The notes under the pieces: generated by a model
The model's input: only the letters and a program-made list of their open reading frames with translations
Databases searched by the model: none
What the model was told of the DNA's origin: nothing
Made by a program: the position numbers and the translations under genes
Shown: positions 5,846 to 14,308 of the stretch, piece by piece
Layout: the number at the start of each line of letters is the position of its first letter
Position numbering within the stretch: position 1 is the first letter of the stretch
From: Streptomyces antarcticus
GTDB lineage: Bacteria; Actinomycetota; Actinomycetes; Streptomycetales; Streptomycetaceae
Length of the DNA: 64,000 nucleotides
Assembly: GCF_026627255.1 (NCBI RefSeq)
Contig: NZ_JAPNLM010000010.1
Coordinates: 186,001 to 250,000, forward strand
Direction of reading: 5' to 3'

Positions 5846-8158
5846 CTACTGGTCGTCGCGGCCGCCGATGAGGCCCGGGTCCAGGGAGATCCCCGGGAAG
5901 GGGTCCTCCTGGTCGCCGCCGCCTCCGTTGCCGCCGCCCGTGTTGGCGGCTCCGGCGTTGGCGGCTCCCGCGACGGTCTGCCCGCCGGGGCGGCCGCCGG
6001 GCCTGTTGTCTCCGCCCGGCTTGCCCGGCTTTCCGGGCTTGCTCGGGTTCGTCGTCGGAGGCTTGTTGCCGCGCGGGCCGCCCGCCGGGACGTTCGGCTC
6101 CGGGATGCTGACCGTGGTGAAGCCGGGGGCCTCGCGCCCGGACAGCGCGCCCGAGACCGCGTCCTTCCAGATCGGACCGGGCAGCCCGCCGCCGAAGACC
6201 TTGTCGTAGGACCGGCCGCCGATCACGATGTCCTCCATCGTGATCTTCTTCGCACCGCCGGAGCCGACCCACACCGCGCCGGAGACGTTCGGCGTGTAGC
6301 CGACGAACCAGGCGTTGTAGCGGTTGTCCGTCGTACCGGTCTTGCCCGCGCTGTCGCGCTCGCTCAGGCCGGCCCGCTCACCGGTTCCGGAGTCCACCAC
6401 CCCGCGCAGCAGCGTGTTGATGGTGTCTGCGGTGTCCTGTGACATCGCCCGGTCGCACTTGGACTTCGGCACCGCGAGGGCCTTGCCGTGCGAGTCGGTG
6501 ATCGACTCGATGGCGACCGGCGTGCAGTAGACGCCGCGGTTGGCGAAGGCCGCGTACGCGTTGGCCATCGTCAGCGGGGACATCTCCTCCGAGCCGAGCG
6601 CGATGGCCGGGCCGTCGGCCAGCTTCGCGCCGCTCGCCGGGACGACACCGAGCTTCTTCGTCATCTCGGACACCGGGCACAGGCCGATCTCGGAGATCAT
6701 CTCGACGAAGTAGGTGTTGATCGACTTCTCCATGGCCGTCCGCAGCGCATAGGGGCCGATCTCGTCCTCGGTCTCGTTCTCCGCCGTCTCCTTGGTGACG
6801 TTGACGTACTGCGAGCCGTCACAGCGGGAGATCGGGCTCGGGTAGTCGAGCTTGTTCGGCGCCTGGTACACCTTCGTCGGCGGCAGGCCCCGCTCCAGCG
6901 CGGCGGCCGCGATGAAGGGCTTGAAGGTCGAGCCGACCTGGAAGCCGAAGTTCGAGCCGCCCATCCGCTTGTCCACGGAGTAGTTGATCTGGGTCTCGTT
7001 CTTGCCGAAGCCGTACGGCTTGGACTGACCCATCGCCAGGACCCGCCCGGTGCCCGGCTGGACCAGGGTGACCGCCGTCGCGATCGAGTCCTCCTGGTAG
7101 ACGTGGTCCTTGATCGACTCGTTGGCCGCGTCCTGCGACTGCGGGTCCAGGGTCGTCCGTACGGTCAGGCCGCCCTGGTTCCAGACCTTGGCCCGCTCCT
7201 CGCGCGTCTTGCCGAAGACCGTGTCGGTCAGGAAGGTGTTGCGGACGTAGTCGCAGAAGAATCCGGCGCCCTTGACCGCGGTGATGCAGCCGTTGCGCGG
7301 CTTCGTCACCTTCAGCGTGACGGGCTTGGCCTTCGCCGCGTCCGCCTCCGCCTGCGAGACGTCCTTCATGTCGGCCATCCGCTGGAGGACGATGTTGCGC
7401 CGCTTCATCGCCTCCTGCGCGTCGTTCACCGGGTCGTACCGGCTCGGCGACTGCACGACGCCCGCCAGCAGCGCCGACTCCTCCAGGGCCAGGTCCTTGG
7501 CCGGCTTGCTGAAGTAGCGCTGGGCGGCGGATTCGATTCCGTACGCCTGCTGGCCGAAGTACGTGATGTTGAGGTAGTTCTCGAGGATCTTCTTCTTCCC
7601 GAGTTCCTCCTCGACCTGGATCGAGTACTTCAACTCGCGGATCTTGCGCCCGAGGCTCTTCTCCTGCGCCTCGCGGACCTTCGTCTCGTCGTCGCCTGCC
7701 TCTTCGACGAAGACGTTCTTCACGTACTGCTGGGTGAGGGTGGAGGCGCCCTGCGCGGCGCCGCCTTCCTGCGCGTTGCGGTTGACCGCGCGCAGGATGC
7801 CCTTGAGGTCGACCGCTCCGTGTTCGTAGAAACGGGAGTCCTCGATCGCGACGATCGCCTTCTGCATGTACGGGGAGACCGCCGTGAGCGGGACCACCTG
7901 CCGGTCGCGCGAATAGACGGTGGCGATCAAGCCACCTTCGGAGTCCAGAATCGTGGTCCGCTGGCTCAGCGGCGGAGTCTTGAGATTGGCCGGGATCTCG
8001 TCGAATCCCTCGACGGTGCCCTTGGCCGCGATGCCCAGTGCGCCTGCCGCCGGGATGGCCATGCCTGCCAGTACAACTCCGGAGAGAACGGACACTCCGA
8101 GGAACTTGGCGGCCTGCTGGCTCCCCGTGAGCCCGCCGCCCGAGCGCTTCTTTCCCAT
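5846..8158 (-). CDS. Class A penicillin-binding protein (PBP1-type)
   Basis: A 770-residue bifunctional peptidoglycan synthase. A membrane anchor lies at residues 18-45. The GT51 glycosyltransferase domain (about 65-240) shows EDSRFYEHG with the catalytic Glu at 106 and GASTLTQQYVKN. The transpeptidase domain carries STFK with nucleophile Ser410, SIN at 479-481 and KTGT at 606-609. A Gly/Pro/Asn-rich low-complexity tail follows. ATG at 8158 (MGKKRSGGG) is chosen as the family's usual start. A GTG at 8191 would add 11 residues and has AAGG upstream. It is convergent with yqeY across a hairpin and divergent from wblA. Confidence 0.93.
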   Translation of the reverse strand: MGKKRSGGGLTGSQQAAKFLGVSVLSGVVLAGMAIPAAGALGIAAKGTVEGFDEIPANLKTPPLSQRTTILDSEGGLIATVYSRDRQVVPLTAVSPYMQKAIVAIEDSRFYEHGAVDLKGILRAVNRNAQEGGAAQGASTLTQQYVKNVFVEEAGDDETKVREAQEKSLGRKIRELKYSIQVEEELGKKKILENYLNITYFGQQAYGIESAAQRYFSKPAKDLALEESALLAGVVQSPSRYDPVNDAQEAMKRRNIVLQRMADMKDVSQAEADAAKAKPVTLKVTKPRNGCITAVKGAGFFCDYVRNTFLTDTVFGKTREERAKVWNQGGLTVRTTLDPQSQDAANESIKDHVYQEDSIATAVTLVQPGTGRVLAMGQSKPYGFGKNETQINYSVDKRMGGSNFGFQVGSTFKPFIAAAALERGLPPTKVYQAPNKLDYPSPISRCDGSQYVNVTKETAENETEDEIGPYALRTAMEKSINTYFVEMISEIGLCPVSEMTKKLGVVPASGAKLADGPAIALGSEEMSPLTMANAYAAFANRGVYCTPVAIESITDSHGKALAVPKSKCDRAMSQDTADTINTLLRGVVDSGTGERAGLSERDSAGKTGTTDNRYNAWFVGYTPNVSGAVWVGSGGAKKITMEDIVIGGRSYDKVFGGGLPGPIWKDAVSGALSGREAPGFTTVSIPEPNVPAGGPRGNKPPTTNPSKPGKPGKPGGDNRPGGRPGGQTVAGAANAGAANTGGGNGGGGDQEDPFPGISLDPGLIGGRDDQ

Positions 8159-8555
8159 GGAGGGCAGCCTACGTTCTGATTCACCGGACACGCGCGAATG
8201 CCTTGGCCTAAGCTGTCCCCAACTGTCACAGCAGTGCGGTACGACATCAACCCCTCGGCTTGTTTTTCACCCTTCCCGAATGGGGTGGACGCATGTCCGA
8301 ATCCCGCCCCCTGTGCCATCTGAGCCCCGCCGGTGGTATCCCGATTTCACCCGAATCGCCGGAATGGCCGGGCATGTCGCCGGATCACTCCGTCGGGTGA
8401 TCTGCCGCTTACCCATAGTCCGTTCGGACCATTCAAGATTGGGCCCGTCGGGGGTGTTGCGCGGTGCCCACCTTCCGTAACGTCCTCAACTGGCAGCGGT
8501 GAATATGCCTCTGCCGCCGTGGGGGAGCCTCGATTCGGGAGAGGACGGCGCCGGG
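8159..8555. other. Divergent intergenic region between PBP and wblA
   Basis: About 400 nt that must hold the promoters of both genes, since they are transcribed apart. I see no RNA gene. wblA could begin at GTG 8499, which would shorten the gap. The stretch around 8200-8420 is locally AT-richer than the coding flanks. Confidence 0.4.
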
Positions 8556-8906
8556 ATGGGCTGGGTTACCGACTGGAGTGCGCAGGCAGCCTGCCGCACT
8601 ACCGATCCGGATGAACTGTTCGTTCAAGGAGCGGCACAGAACAGGGCCAAGGCGGTGTGCACCGGATGTCCGGTGCGGACCGAATGCCTGGCCGACGCCC
8701 TCGACAATCGCGTCGAGTTCGGCGTGTGGGGCGGAATGACCGAGCGGGAACGACGTGCGCTGCTGCGCCGGCGTCCCACCGTCACCTCGTGGCGACGGCT
8801 GCTCGAAACGGCTCGTACGGAGTACGAGCGCAGCACCGGCATCCTCACCATGGATGACGACACGGAGATCGACGTTCCGTACGAGACGTACGCGGCAGCC
8901 GGGTAA
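8556..8906 (+). CDS. wblA: WhiB-family iron-sulfur regulator WblA
   Basis: A 116-residue [4Fe-4S] regulator. The ligands are Cys13, Cys35, Cys38 and Cys44 (C-x21-C-x2-C-x5-C), followed by the G-V-W-G-G turn at 56-60 and the basic RERRALLRRRP helix. In S. coelicolor WblA represses antibiotic synthesis and is needed for sporulation; WhiB proteins act by binding the principal sigma factor. Both the sequence and the neighbours (PBP upstream, two ArsA-like ATPases downstream) fit wblA. ATG at 8556 (MGWVTDW) is the conserved start with GAGAGG 11 nt upstream. GTG 8499 would add 19 unconserved residues. Confidence 0.93.
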   Translation: MGWVTDWSAQAACRTTDPDELFVQGAAQNRAKAVCTGCPVRTECLADALDNRVEFGVWGGMTERERRALLRRRPTVTSWRRLLETARTEYERSTGILTMDDDTEIDVPYETYAAAG

Positions 8907-8934
8907 CCGCCCGGGCACCACGTCGTACGGACGC

Positions 8935-10293
8935 CTACGCTCCGGCCGGAACCCCGGCCGCGAGTCGCTCTCCGATGGCCCGCAGCCCGGCGAGGTCGTG
9001 CACATCGCCGGGCAGGGCGGCCACTTCGGCCACCGCCACTTCGGGGTGCAGCGAGGTGAAGCGGTCGCGTGTGCGCCGTTCACGCGCGATCACCTGCATC
9101 CTCTCGGCGTGCAGGCGCAGCAGCCCCGCCGTGATCACGTCCACCGTGATCGCGTCGTCAGCCGTGTCGGTGCCATCGGCTTGGTGCGCGCCGTCCTCGT
9201 CGTACGTGTCGACTTCCGCGGTGTCGCGTGCGGCGGTGGGGGAGCCGGTCTCGGGAGTCTCCGCGGAAGTGCCGGCGGCCTCCGCGGCCGCGTCACGAAG
9301 TCCAGCTTTCCCGGACTCCTGATCGACAATGCACCCTTCCTCAAGATTCTCTGCGGCGGCCAACGCCCGCTCCGCGGACAGCTGGTCGGCGCCGCTGCCG
9401 TGCACCCGGTTCAGTACCAGCCCGGCCAGCGGCATGCTCTCCGCGGCCAGCCGCTCGACGAAGTACGCGGCCTCGCGCAGCGCGTCCGGCTCCGGGGCCG
9501 CGACCACGAGGAAGGCCGTACCGGGAGCCTGGAGCAGCCGGAAGGTGGCGTCCGCGCGGGTGCGGAATCCGCCGAACATCGTGTCCATCGCGGCCACGAA
9601 GGTCTGTACGTCTTTCAGCAGCGAGGCACCCATCAGCTTGCTCAGGGTGCCCGTCATCATCGACATCCCGACATTCAGGAACTTCATCCCGGCCCGGCCG
9701 CCCACCTTCGCCGGAGCCATCAGCACCCGGATGAACTTCCCGTCCAGGAAGGACCCGAGGCGTTTGGGGGCGTCGAGGAAGTCCAGCGCCGAACGGCTCG
9801 GCGGGGTGTCCACGATGATCAGGTCCCAGTCGTCCCGGGCCCGCAGCTGCCCCAGCTTCTCCATCGCCATGTACTCCTGCGTGCCCGCGAAGCCGGCCGA
9901 CAGGGACTGGTAGAACGGGTTGGCCAGGATGGCCTGGGCCCGCTCGCCGTCCGCGTGCGCCTCGACGATCTCGTCGAAGGTCCGCTTCATGTCCAGCATC
10001 ATGGCGTGCAGTTCGCCGCCGTCAGCGCCCACGGAATCCACCTTGCGCGGCGTGTTGTCCAGCGAGTCGATGCCCATCGACTGGGCGAGCCGCCGCGCCG
10101 GGTCGATGGTCAGCACCACCGCCTTGCGCCCGCGCCCGGCCGCCCGTACGCCCAGTGCCGCGGCCGTGGTGGTCTTCCCGACCCCGCCCGAACCGCAGCA
10201 CACGATGATCCGGGTCTCCGGGTCGTCCAGCAGCCGGTCGACCGCCAGCCGCGGCGGAGTGTCCAGGCCCACGGTGTCCACCCCCTCGCTCAT
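8935..10293 (-). CDS. ArsA/Get3-like P-loop ATPase (second of pair)
   Basis: A 452-residue SIMIBI-class ATPase. The Walker A GSGGVGKTTTAA lies at 34-45, the switch region TIDPARRLAQS follows, and VDTPPSRSALDF is the Walker B/switch II area. A long acidic Thr/Glu/Asp-rich insertion (about 325-390) splits the C-terminal helical part. The annotation 'ion-transporting ATPase' is traditional, but there is no arsenite-binding evidence, and a membrane-protein targeting or motor role is as likely. Its ATG overlaps the stop of the upstream partner (ATGA), so the two are translationally coupled and probably form a heterodimer. Confidence 0.88.
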   Translation of the reverse strand: MSEGVDTVGLDTPPRLAVDRLLDDPETRIIVCCGSGGVGKTTTAAALGVRAAGRGRKAVVLTIDPARRLAQSMGIDSLDNTPRKVDSVGADGGELHAMMLDMKRTFDEIVEAHADGERAQAILANPFYQSLSAGFAGTQEYMAMEKLGQLRARDDWDLIIVDTPPSRSALDFLDAPKRLGSFLDGKFIRVLMAPAKVGGRAGMKFLNVGMSMMTGTLSKLMGASLLKDVQTFVAAMDTMFGGFRTRADATFRLLQAPGTAFLVVAAPEPDALREAAYFVERLAAESMPLAGLVLNRVHGSGADQLSAERALAAAENLEEGCIVDQESGKAGLRDAAAEAAGTSAETPETGSPTAARDTAEVDTYDEDGAHQADGTDTADDAITVDVITAGLLRLHAERMQVIARERRTRDRFTSLHPEVAVAEVAALPGDVHDLAGLRAIGERLAAGVPAGA

Positions 10294-11270
10294 TCGGCCA
10301 CCGTCTGCTTCCGCAGGTCCTTGGCGAGCGCGTACAGCCCCGCCAGATCCATCCCCGTGCCCAGCAGGGGGAGTTCGTACGCGGGCACGTCCAGCCCGTT
10401 CAGCACGGCCCGCTGCGTGCGCTCCAGCTCCACCCGGCCCGCGTGCTCGGCCGCCTGCGCGACCAGCGGGTCCACCAGCCGCTCGGCCAGCCCGCCGCGG
10501 CGCGACCCGCCGAGCCCCGCCCGGGACAGCGCCTGCGCCACGCCGGCGCGGTGGTCGCCGGCCGCCGCGCGCAGGGTGTCCTCGTCCAGGTGGTGCGGCC
10601 GCACCATGTTCACGACGACCCGGCCCACCGGCAGCCCGGCCTCCCGGAGTTCCGCGATGCCGTCCGCGGTCTCCTGCACGGGCATCTCCTCCAGCAGGGT
10701 GACCAGGTGCACGGCCGTCTCGGGGGACTTGAGCACCTTCATGACGGCCTGCGCCTGGTTGTGGATCGGGCCGAACCGGGCCAGGCCCGCGACCTCGTCG
10801 TTCACGTTCAGGAAGCGGGTGATCCGGCCGGTCGGCGGCGCGTCCATGATCACGTGGTCGTAGACGAACCGGCCGGTCTTGTCCTTGCGCCGGACCGCCT
10901 CGCACGCCTTGCCGGTCAGCAGGACGTCCCGCAGCCCGGGGGCGATGGTCGTCGCGAAGTCGATCGCGCCGAGCTTCTTCAGGGCGCGGCCCGCCGAGCC
11001 GAGCTTGTAGAACATCTGGAGGTAGTCCAGCAGCGCCCGCTCGGCGTCGATGGCGAGCGCGAAGACCTCACCGCCCCCGGGAGCGACCGCGATCTTCCGC
11101 TCCTCGTAGGGGAGCGCCTCGGCGCCGAAGAGCTGCGCGAGCCCCTGCCTGCCCTCCACCTCCACCAGTAGAGTCCGCCTGCCCTCGCGTGCGAGGGCGA
11201 GCGCGAGTGCGGCGGCGACCGTGGTCTTGCCGGTGCCGCCCTTGCCGCTGACCACCTGGAGCCTGCTCAC
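10290..11270 (-). CDS. ArsA/Get3-like P-loop ATPase (first of pair)
   Basis: A 326-residue ATPase with deviant Walker A SGKGGTGKTTVA at residues 8-19 and MDAPPTGRITRF as the Walker B/switch II region. It contains the helical subdomain of the ArsA/anion-transporting family and lacks the acidic insertion of its partner. It starts at ATG 11270 and is divergent from the DUF4177 gene across about 70 nt. The pair downstream of wblA is a conserved actinobacterial arrangement. Its function is unproven. Confidence 0.88.
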   Translation of the reverse strand: MSRLQVVSGKGGTGKTTVAAALALALAREGRRTLLVEVEGRQGLAQLFGAEALPYEERKIAVAPGGGEVFALAIDAERALLDYLQMFYKLGSAGRALKKLGAIDFATTIAPGLRDVLLTGKACEAVRRKDKTGRFVYDHVIMDAPPTGRITRFLNVNDEVAGLARFGPIHNQAQAVMKVLKSPETAVHLVTLLEEMPVQETADGIAELREAGLPVGRVVVNMVRPHHLDEDTLRAAAGDHRAGVAQALSRAGLGGSRRGGLAERLVDPLVAQAAEHAGRVELERTQRAVLNGLDVPAYELPLLGTGMDLAGLYALAKDLRKQTVAE

Positions 11271-11342
11271 AGCGTCCGAGCCTAACCACTCGGCTCACGG
11301 GCCGCGCATGAGCCCCGCATCACAGGCACTACCCTCGCTCCC

Positions 11343-11504
11343 ATGACCAAGAAGTTCGAATACGCGACCGTCCCGCTGCTGGTCCATGCCACCAAGCAGA
11401 TCCTGGACACCTGGGGCGAGGACGGCTGGGAGCTCGTCCAGGTCGTGCCCGGGCCGAACAACCCCGAGCAGCTGGTGGCCTACCTCAAGCGGGAGAAGGC
11501 ATGA
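11343..11504 (+). CDS. DUF4177-like small protein
   Basis: A 53-residue protein beginning MTKKFEYATVPLLV and containing the DUF4177 signature ILDTWGEDGWELVQVVPG. Its stop overlaps the RidA start as ATGA at 11501-11504, so it is translationally coupled to RidA. No function is established for the domain. Codon bias and the overlap support a real gene despite the size. Confidence 0.85.
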   Translation: MTKKFEYATVPLLVHATKQILDTWGEDGWELVQVVPGPNNPEQLVAYLKREKA

Positions 11505-11974
11505 GCGGAGTCGTCGAGGCGCGGCTGGCCGAGCTCGGCCTGACCCTGCCGGAGGTCGTCCCGCCGCTGGCCGCGTACCAGCCGGCCGTGCGGTCCGGCG
11601 TGTACGTGTACACGGCGGGCCAGCTCCCGATGGTCAAGGGCAGCATGCCGGTCACCGGCAAGGTCGGCGCCGAGGTCTCGGCGGAGCAGGCCAAGGAACT
11701 CACCGCCGTCTGCGCGCTGAACGCCCTGGCCGCCGTCAAGTCGGTCATCGGTGACCTCGACAAGATCGTGCGCGTCGTGAAGGTCGTCGGCTTCATCGCC
11801 TCGGCCCCCGACTTCACGGGCCAGCCAGGCGTGCTGAACGGCGCGAGCGAGCTGCTGGGCGAGGTGCTCGGCGAGAAGGGCGTCCACGCCCGCAGCGCGG
11901 TCGGCGTGGCGGTCCTCCCGCTGGACGCGCCCGTCGAGGTCGAGATCCAGGTCGAGGTCGAGCCCTCCGCCTGA
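11501..11974 (+). CDS. RidA-family protein (YjgF/YER057c/UK114)
   Basis: A 157-residue member of the RidA superfamily, long-form type (LxELGLTLPEV at the start, then YVYTAGQLPMVKG, then AALNALAAVKSVIG-like helix and RSAVGVAVLPLDAPVEVE at the C-terminus). Canonical RidA hydrolyses reactive enamines and imines from PLP enzymes. This subfamily lacks the clear catalytic Arg context, so deaminase activity is uncertain. It starts in an ATGA overlap with the DUF4177 gene. Confidence 0.9.
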   Translation: MSGVVEARLAELGLTLPEVVPPLAAYQPAVRSGVYVYTAGQLPMVKGSMPVTGKVGAEVSAEQAKELTAVCALNALAAVKSVIGDLDKIVRVVKVVGFIASAPDFTGQPGVLNGASELLGEVLGEKGVHARSAVGVAVLPLDAPVEVEIQVEVEPSA

Positions 11975-12003
11975 CGCGGCCGGTCGGCGCTCGCCGGTCC
12001 GTC

Positions 12004-12054
12004 GGTTCGTGCGACGGGCCGGTTCGTGCGACGGGCCGGTTCGTGCGCTGGCTC
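12004..12054. repeat. 17-bp tandem repeat
   Basis: GGTTCGTGCGACGGGCC occurs twice in tandem and a third diverged copy follows. It lies in the 296-nt gap between RidA and the NUDIX gene, which otherwise shows no gene; the related GTCCGTCGG/GTCCGTCC motifs continue to about 12110. It is probably simple replication slippage. Confidence 0.6.
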
Positions 12055-12270
12055 GTGTCGTGCGTCGTTCTGTCCGTCGGTTTGTCCGTCCGCCTGTTCG
12101 TCCATTCGGAGACGGGCCGGGTCGAGCGGGCCGTGGCCCGGCCCGGCCCGTCTCCGTCGGTACCCCGTACGGGCCGGGCCGCCGCCCGCTTCCGGGTTCC
12201 GGGCGGCCGGACGGCGGGGCGCCGCAAGGTGCCCCTCGAACATCGGGCCGGATGGCCGTAGCATCCCGCC

Positions 12271-13170
12271 ATGCCGAATGGTCAGTACGGTCAGCAGCAG
12301 CCCCCCGCCGGAGGCCAGTGGTACCCGCCGGAGTGGCCCGACCGCATCCGCGCGCTCGCGGACGGCTCGATCACCCCGGTCGACCCGCGGCGCGCCGCCA
12401 CCGTGATGCTGCTGCGCGACACCCCCGCCGGGCCCGCCGTGCACATGCTCCGCAGGCGGGCCTCCATGGCCTTCGCCGGGGGCGCGTACGCCTATCCCGG
12501 GGGCGGGGTCGACCCCCGCGACGAGGAGCACCAGGTCGGCTGGGCCGGGCCCTCCCGGAGCGACTGGGCCGCCCGGCTGGGCACCGATCCGGCCACCGCC
12601 CAGGCGATCGTCTGCGGGGCGGTGCGCGAGACCTTCGAGGAGGCGGGCGTCCTGCTCGCCGGCGAGACCCCGGACACCGTCGTGGGCGACACCACCGGCG
12701 ACGACTGGGAGGCCGACCGGGCGGCCCTGGTCGCCCGCGAGCTGTCCTTCGCCGCGTTCCTGGACCGCCGCGGTCTGCGGCTGCGCTCCGACCTGCTGGG
12801 GGCGTGGGCGCGCTGGATCACCCCGGAGTTCGAGCCGCGCCGCTACGACACCTGGTTCTTCGTCGCCGCCCTCCCCGTGGGCCAGCGCACCCGCAACGCC
12901 TCCACCGAGGCGGACCGCACCGTCTGGATCCGCCCCGCCGACGCGGCCGCCGGGTACGACAAGGGCGAGCTGCTGATGATGCCGCCGACGATCTCCACCC
13001 TGCGCTCCCTGGAGCCGTACGGGAGCGCCGCCGAGGCGCTCGGCGCGGCCGCGGCGCAGGACCTCGCGCCGGTCCTGGCCCGAGCCTCGCTGGAGGATGG
13101 GCAGCTGGTGCTCAGCTGGCCGGGCCACGACGAGTTCACGAAGCGCGTGCGCCCGGGAGGCCCCGCATGA
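12271..13170 (+). CDS. NUDIX hydrolase (NUDT19-like)
   Basis: A 299-residue NUDIX protein. The N-terminal strand region RAATVMLLRDT leads to MAFAGGAYAYPGGGVDP and then, after an insertion of about 40 residues, to the Nudix helix GAVRETFEEAGVLL (the RExxEEAG core at about 120-127). The split Nudix box and length fit the NUDT7/NUDT19-like group acting on CoA derivatives or nucleoside diphosphates; the substrate is not predictable. Its stop overlaps the next ATG, and it is the first of a three-gene overlapping chain (NUDIX, MBL-fold, L7/L12-like). Confidence 0.88.
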   Translation: MPNGQYGQQQPPAGGQWYPPEWPDRIRALADGSITPVDPRRAATVMLLRDTPAGPAVHMLRRRASMAFAGGAYAYPGGGVDPRDEEHQVGWAGPSRSDWAARLGTDPATAQAIVCGAVRETFEEAGVLLAGETPDTVVGDTTGDDWEADRAALVARELSFAAFLDRRGLRLRSDLLGAWARWITPEFEPRRYDTWFFVAALPVGQRTRNASTEADRTVWIRPADAAAGYDKGELLMMPPTISTLRSLEPYGSAAEALGAAAAQDLAPVLARASLEDGQLVLSWPGHDEFTKRVRPGGPA

Positions 13171-14012
13171 CCGACGCCGCCGCACTTCCCGGGCAGCCCC
13201 GCGGGACGGTCGTCTCCGGGCCGGCGACCGCCCGCGCGGTCAACGTCCTGGCCCCCAACGCCTCCGCGATGACCCTGGACGGCACCAACACCTGGCTCCT
13301 GTCCGAGCCCGGCTCCGACCTGGCCGTCGTCGTCGACCCCGGCCCGCTGGACGAGGCACACCTGCGCGCGGTCGTCGCCACCGCCGAGCGGGCGGGCAAG
13401 CGGATCGCGCTCACCCTCCTCACGCACGGCCACCCGGACCACGCCGGGGGCGCCGGCCGCTTCGCCGAGCTCACCGGCACCAAGGTGCGCGCCCTGGACC
13501 CGGCCCTGCGCCTCGGCGACGAGGGCCTGGCCGCCGGGGACGTGATCCGGACCGGCGAACTGGAGCTGCGGGTGGTCCCGACCCCGGGGCACACCAGCGA
13601 CTCGCTCTGCTTCCACCTGCCCGCCGACCGGGCCGTGCTGACCGGCGACACGATCCTCGGGCGCGGCACCACCGTCGTGGCCCACCCCGACGGCCGCCTC
13701 GGCGACTACCTGGACTCCCTGCGCCGGCTGCGCTCGCTCACCGTCGACGACGGGGTCCACACCGTCCTGCCGGGGCACGGGCCGGTCCTGGAGGACGCCC
13801 AGGGGGCCGTGGAGTTCTACCTGGCCCACCGGGCCCACCGCCTCGCCCAGGTGGAGACCGCCGTGGAGAACGGTTTCGCCACCCCCGAAGCGGTCGTCGC
13901 CCGGGTCTACGCGGACGTCGACCGCTCGCTGTGGCCGGCCGCGGAATGGTCCGTCCGGGCGCAGCTCGAGTACCTTCAAGATCACGGACTGATCCCGGGA
14001 GGGCCCGAGTGA
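13167..14012 (+). CDS. MBL-fold metallo-hydrolase (LACTB2-like)
   Basis: A 281-residue metallo-beta-lactamase-fold protein. LTHGHPDHAGGA supplies the HxHxDH zinc motif at about 92-97, PTPGHTSDS and LTGDTILG the further ligands, and LPGHGPVLED the last His. A C-terminal winged-helix-like extension (VENGFATPEAVVARVYADVD, then LEYLQDHG) is typical of LACTB2-like endoribonuclease or thioesterase homologues. It starts with ATG at 13167 overlapping the NUDIX stop, and its own stop overlaps the next GTG, so all three genes are coupled. Confidence 0.9.
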   Translation: MTDAAALPGQPRGTVVSGPATARAVNVLAPNASAMTLDGTNTWLLSEPGSDLAVVVDPGPLDEAHLRAVVATAERAGKRIALTLLTHGHPDHAGGAGRFAELTGTKVRALDPALRLGDEGLAAGDVIRTGELELRVVPTPGHTSDSLCFHLPADRAVLTGDTILGRGTTVVAHPDGRLGDYLDSLRRLRSLTVDDGVHTVLPGHGPVLEDAQGAVEFYLAHRAHRLAQVETAVENGFATPEAVVARVYADVDRSLWPAAEWSVRAQLEYLQDHGLIPGGPE

Positions 14013-14302
14013 ACGACCTGTTCCTGCTGCTGATGCTGCTCGCGACGGCCGCCTGGATCACCTCGACGGTGACCCTGCGCATGCAGCGCCTCGAGCACAG
14101 GGCGGACCGGGCGGAGCGCCGCCTCGGCCTGATCCTGGACCACCTCGGCATCGTCGAGCCGGAGCCGGCGGGTCTGGACGGGGTACGGGCCCTGCTCCGC
14201 GACGGCCGCCGGATCGAGGCGATCAAGGCCTACCGCGCCGCCACGGGCGCGGGCCTGGTGGAGGCGAAGTCGGCCGTCGAGGCCCTGGAAGTCACCCTGT
14301 AG
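14009..14302 (+). CDS. Small membrane protein with an L7/L12 C-terminal-like domain
   Basis: A 97-residue protein with one N-terminal membrane helix (LFLLLMLLATAAWITSTV), a short charged coiled region (RLEHRADRAERRLGLIL) and a C-terminal LRDGRRIEAIKAYRAATG-to-AKSAVEAL stretch. That stretch resembles the ribosomal L7/L12 C-terminal domain, also found in stand-alone bacterial proteins. GTG at 14009 overlaps the MBL gene stop (GTGA). The role is unknown; a membrane adaptor that contacts translation factors is speculation. Confidence 0.75.
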   Translation: MNDLFLLLMLLATAAWITSTVTLRMQRLEHRADRAERRLGLILDHLGIVEPEPAGLDGVRALLRDGRRIEAIKAYRAATGAGLVEAKSAVEALEVTL

Positions 14303-14308
14303 GGCCGC

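Noticed and set aside
8935..11270. ArsA-like genes as an arsenic-resistance operon
   Set aside because: No arsR, arsB, arsC or arsD gene is adjacent, and the Cys residues for arsenite binding are not apparent.
12004..12110. Short repeats as a possible CRISPR array
   Set aside because: The 17-bp units abut directly with no unique spacers and no cas genes lie nearby.
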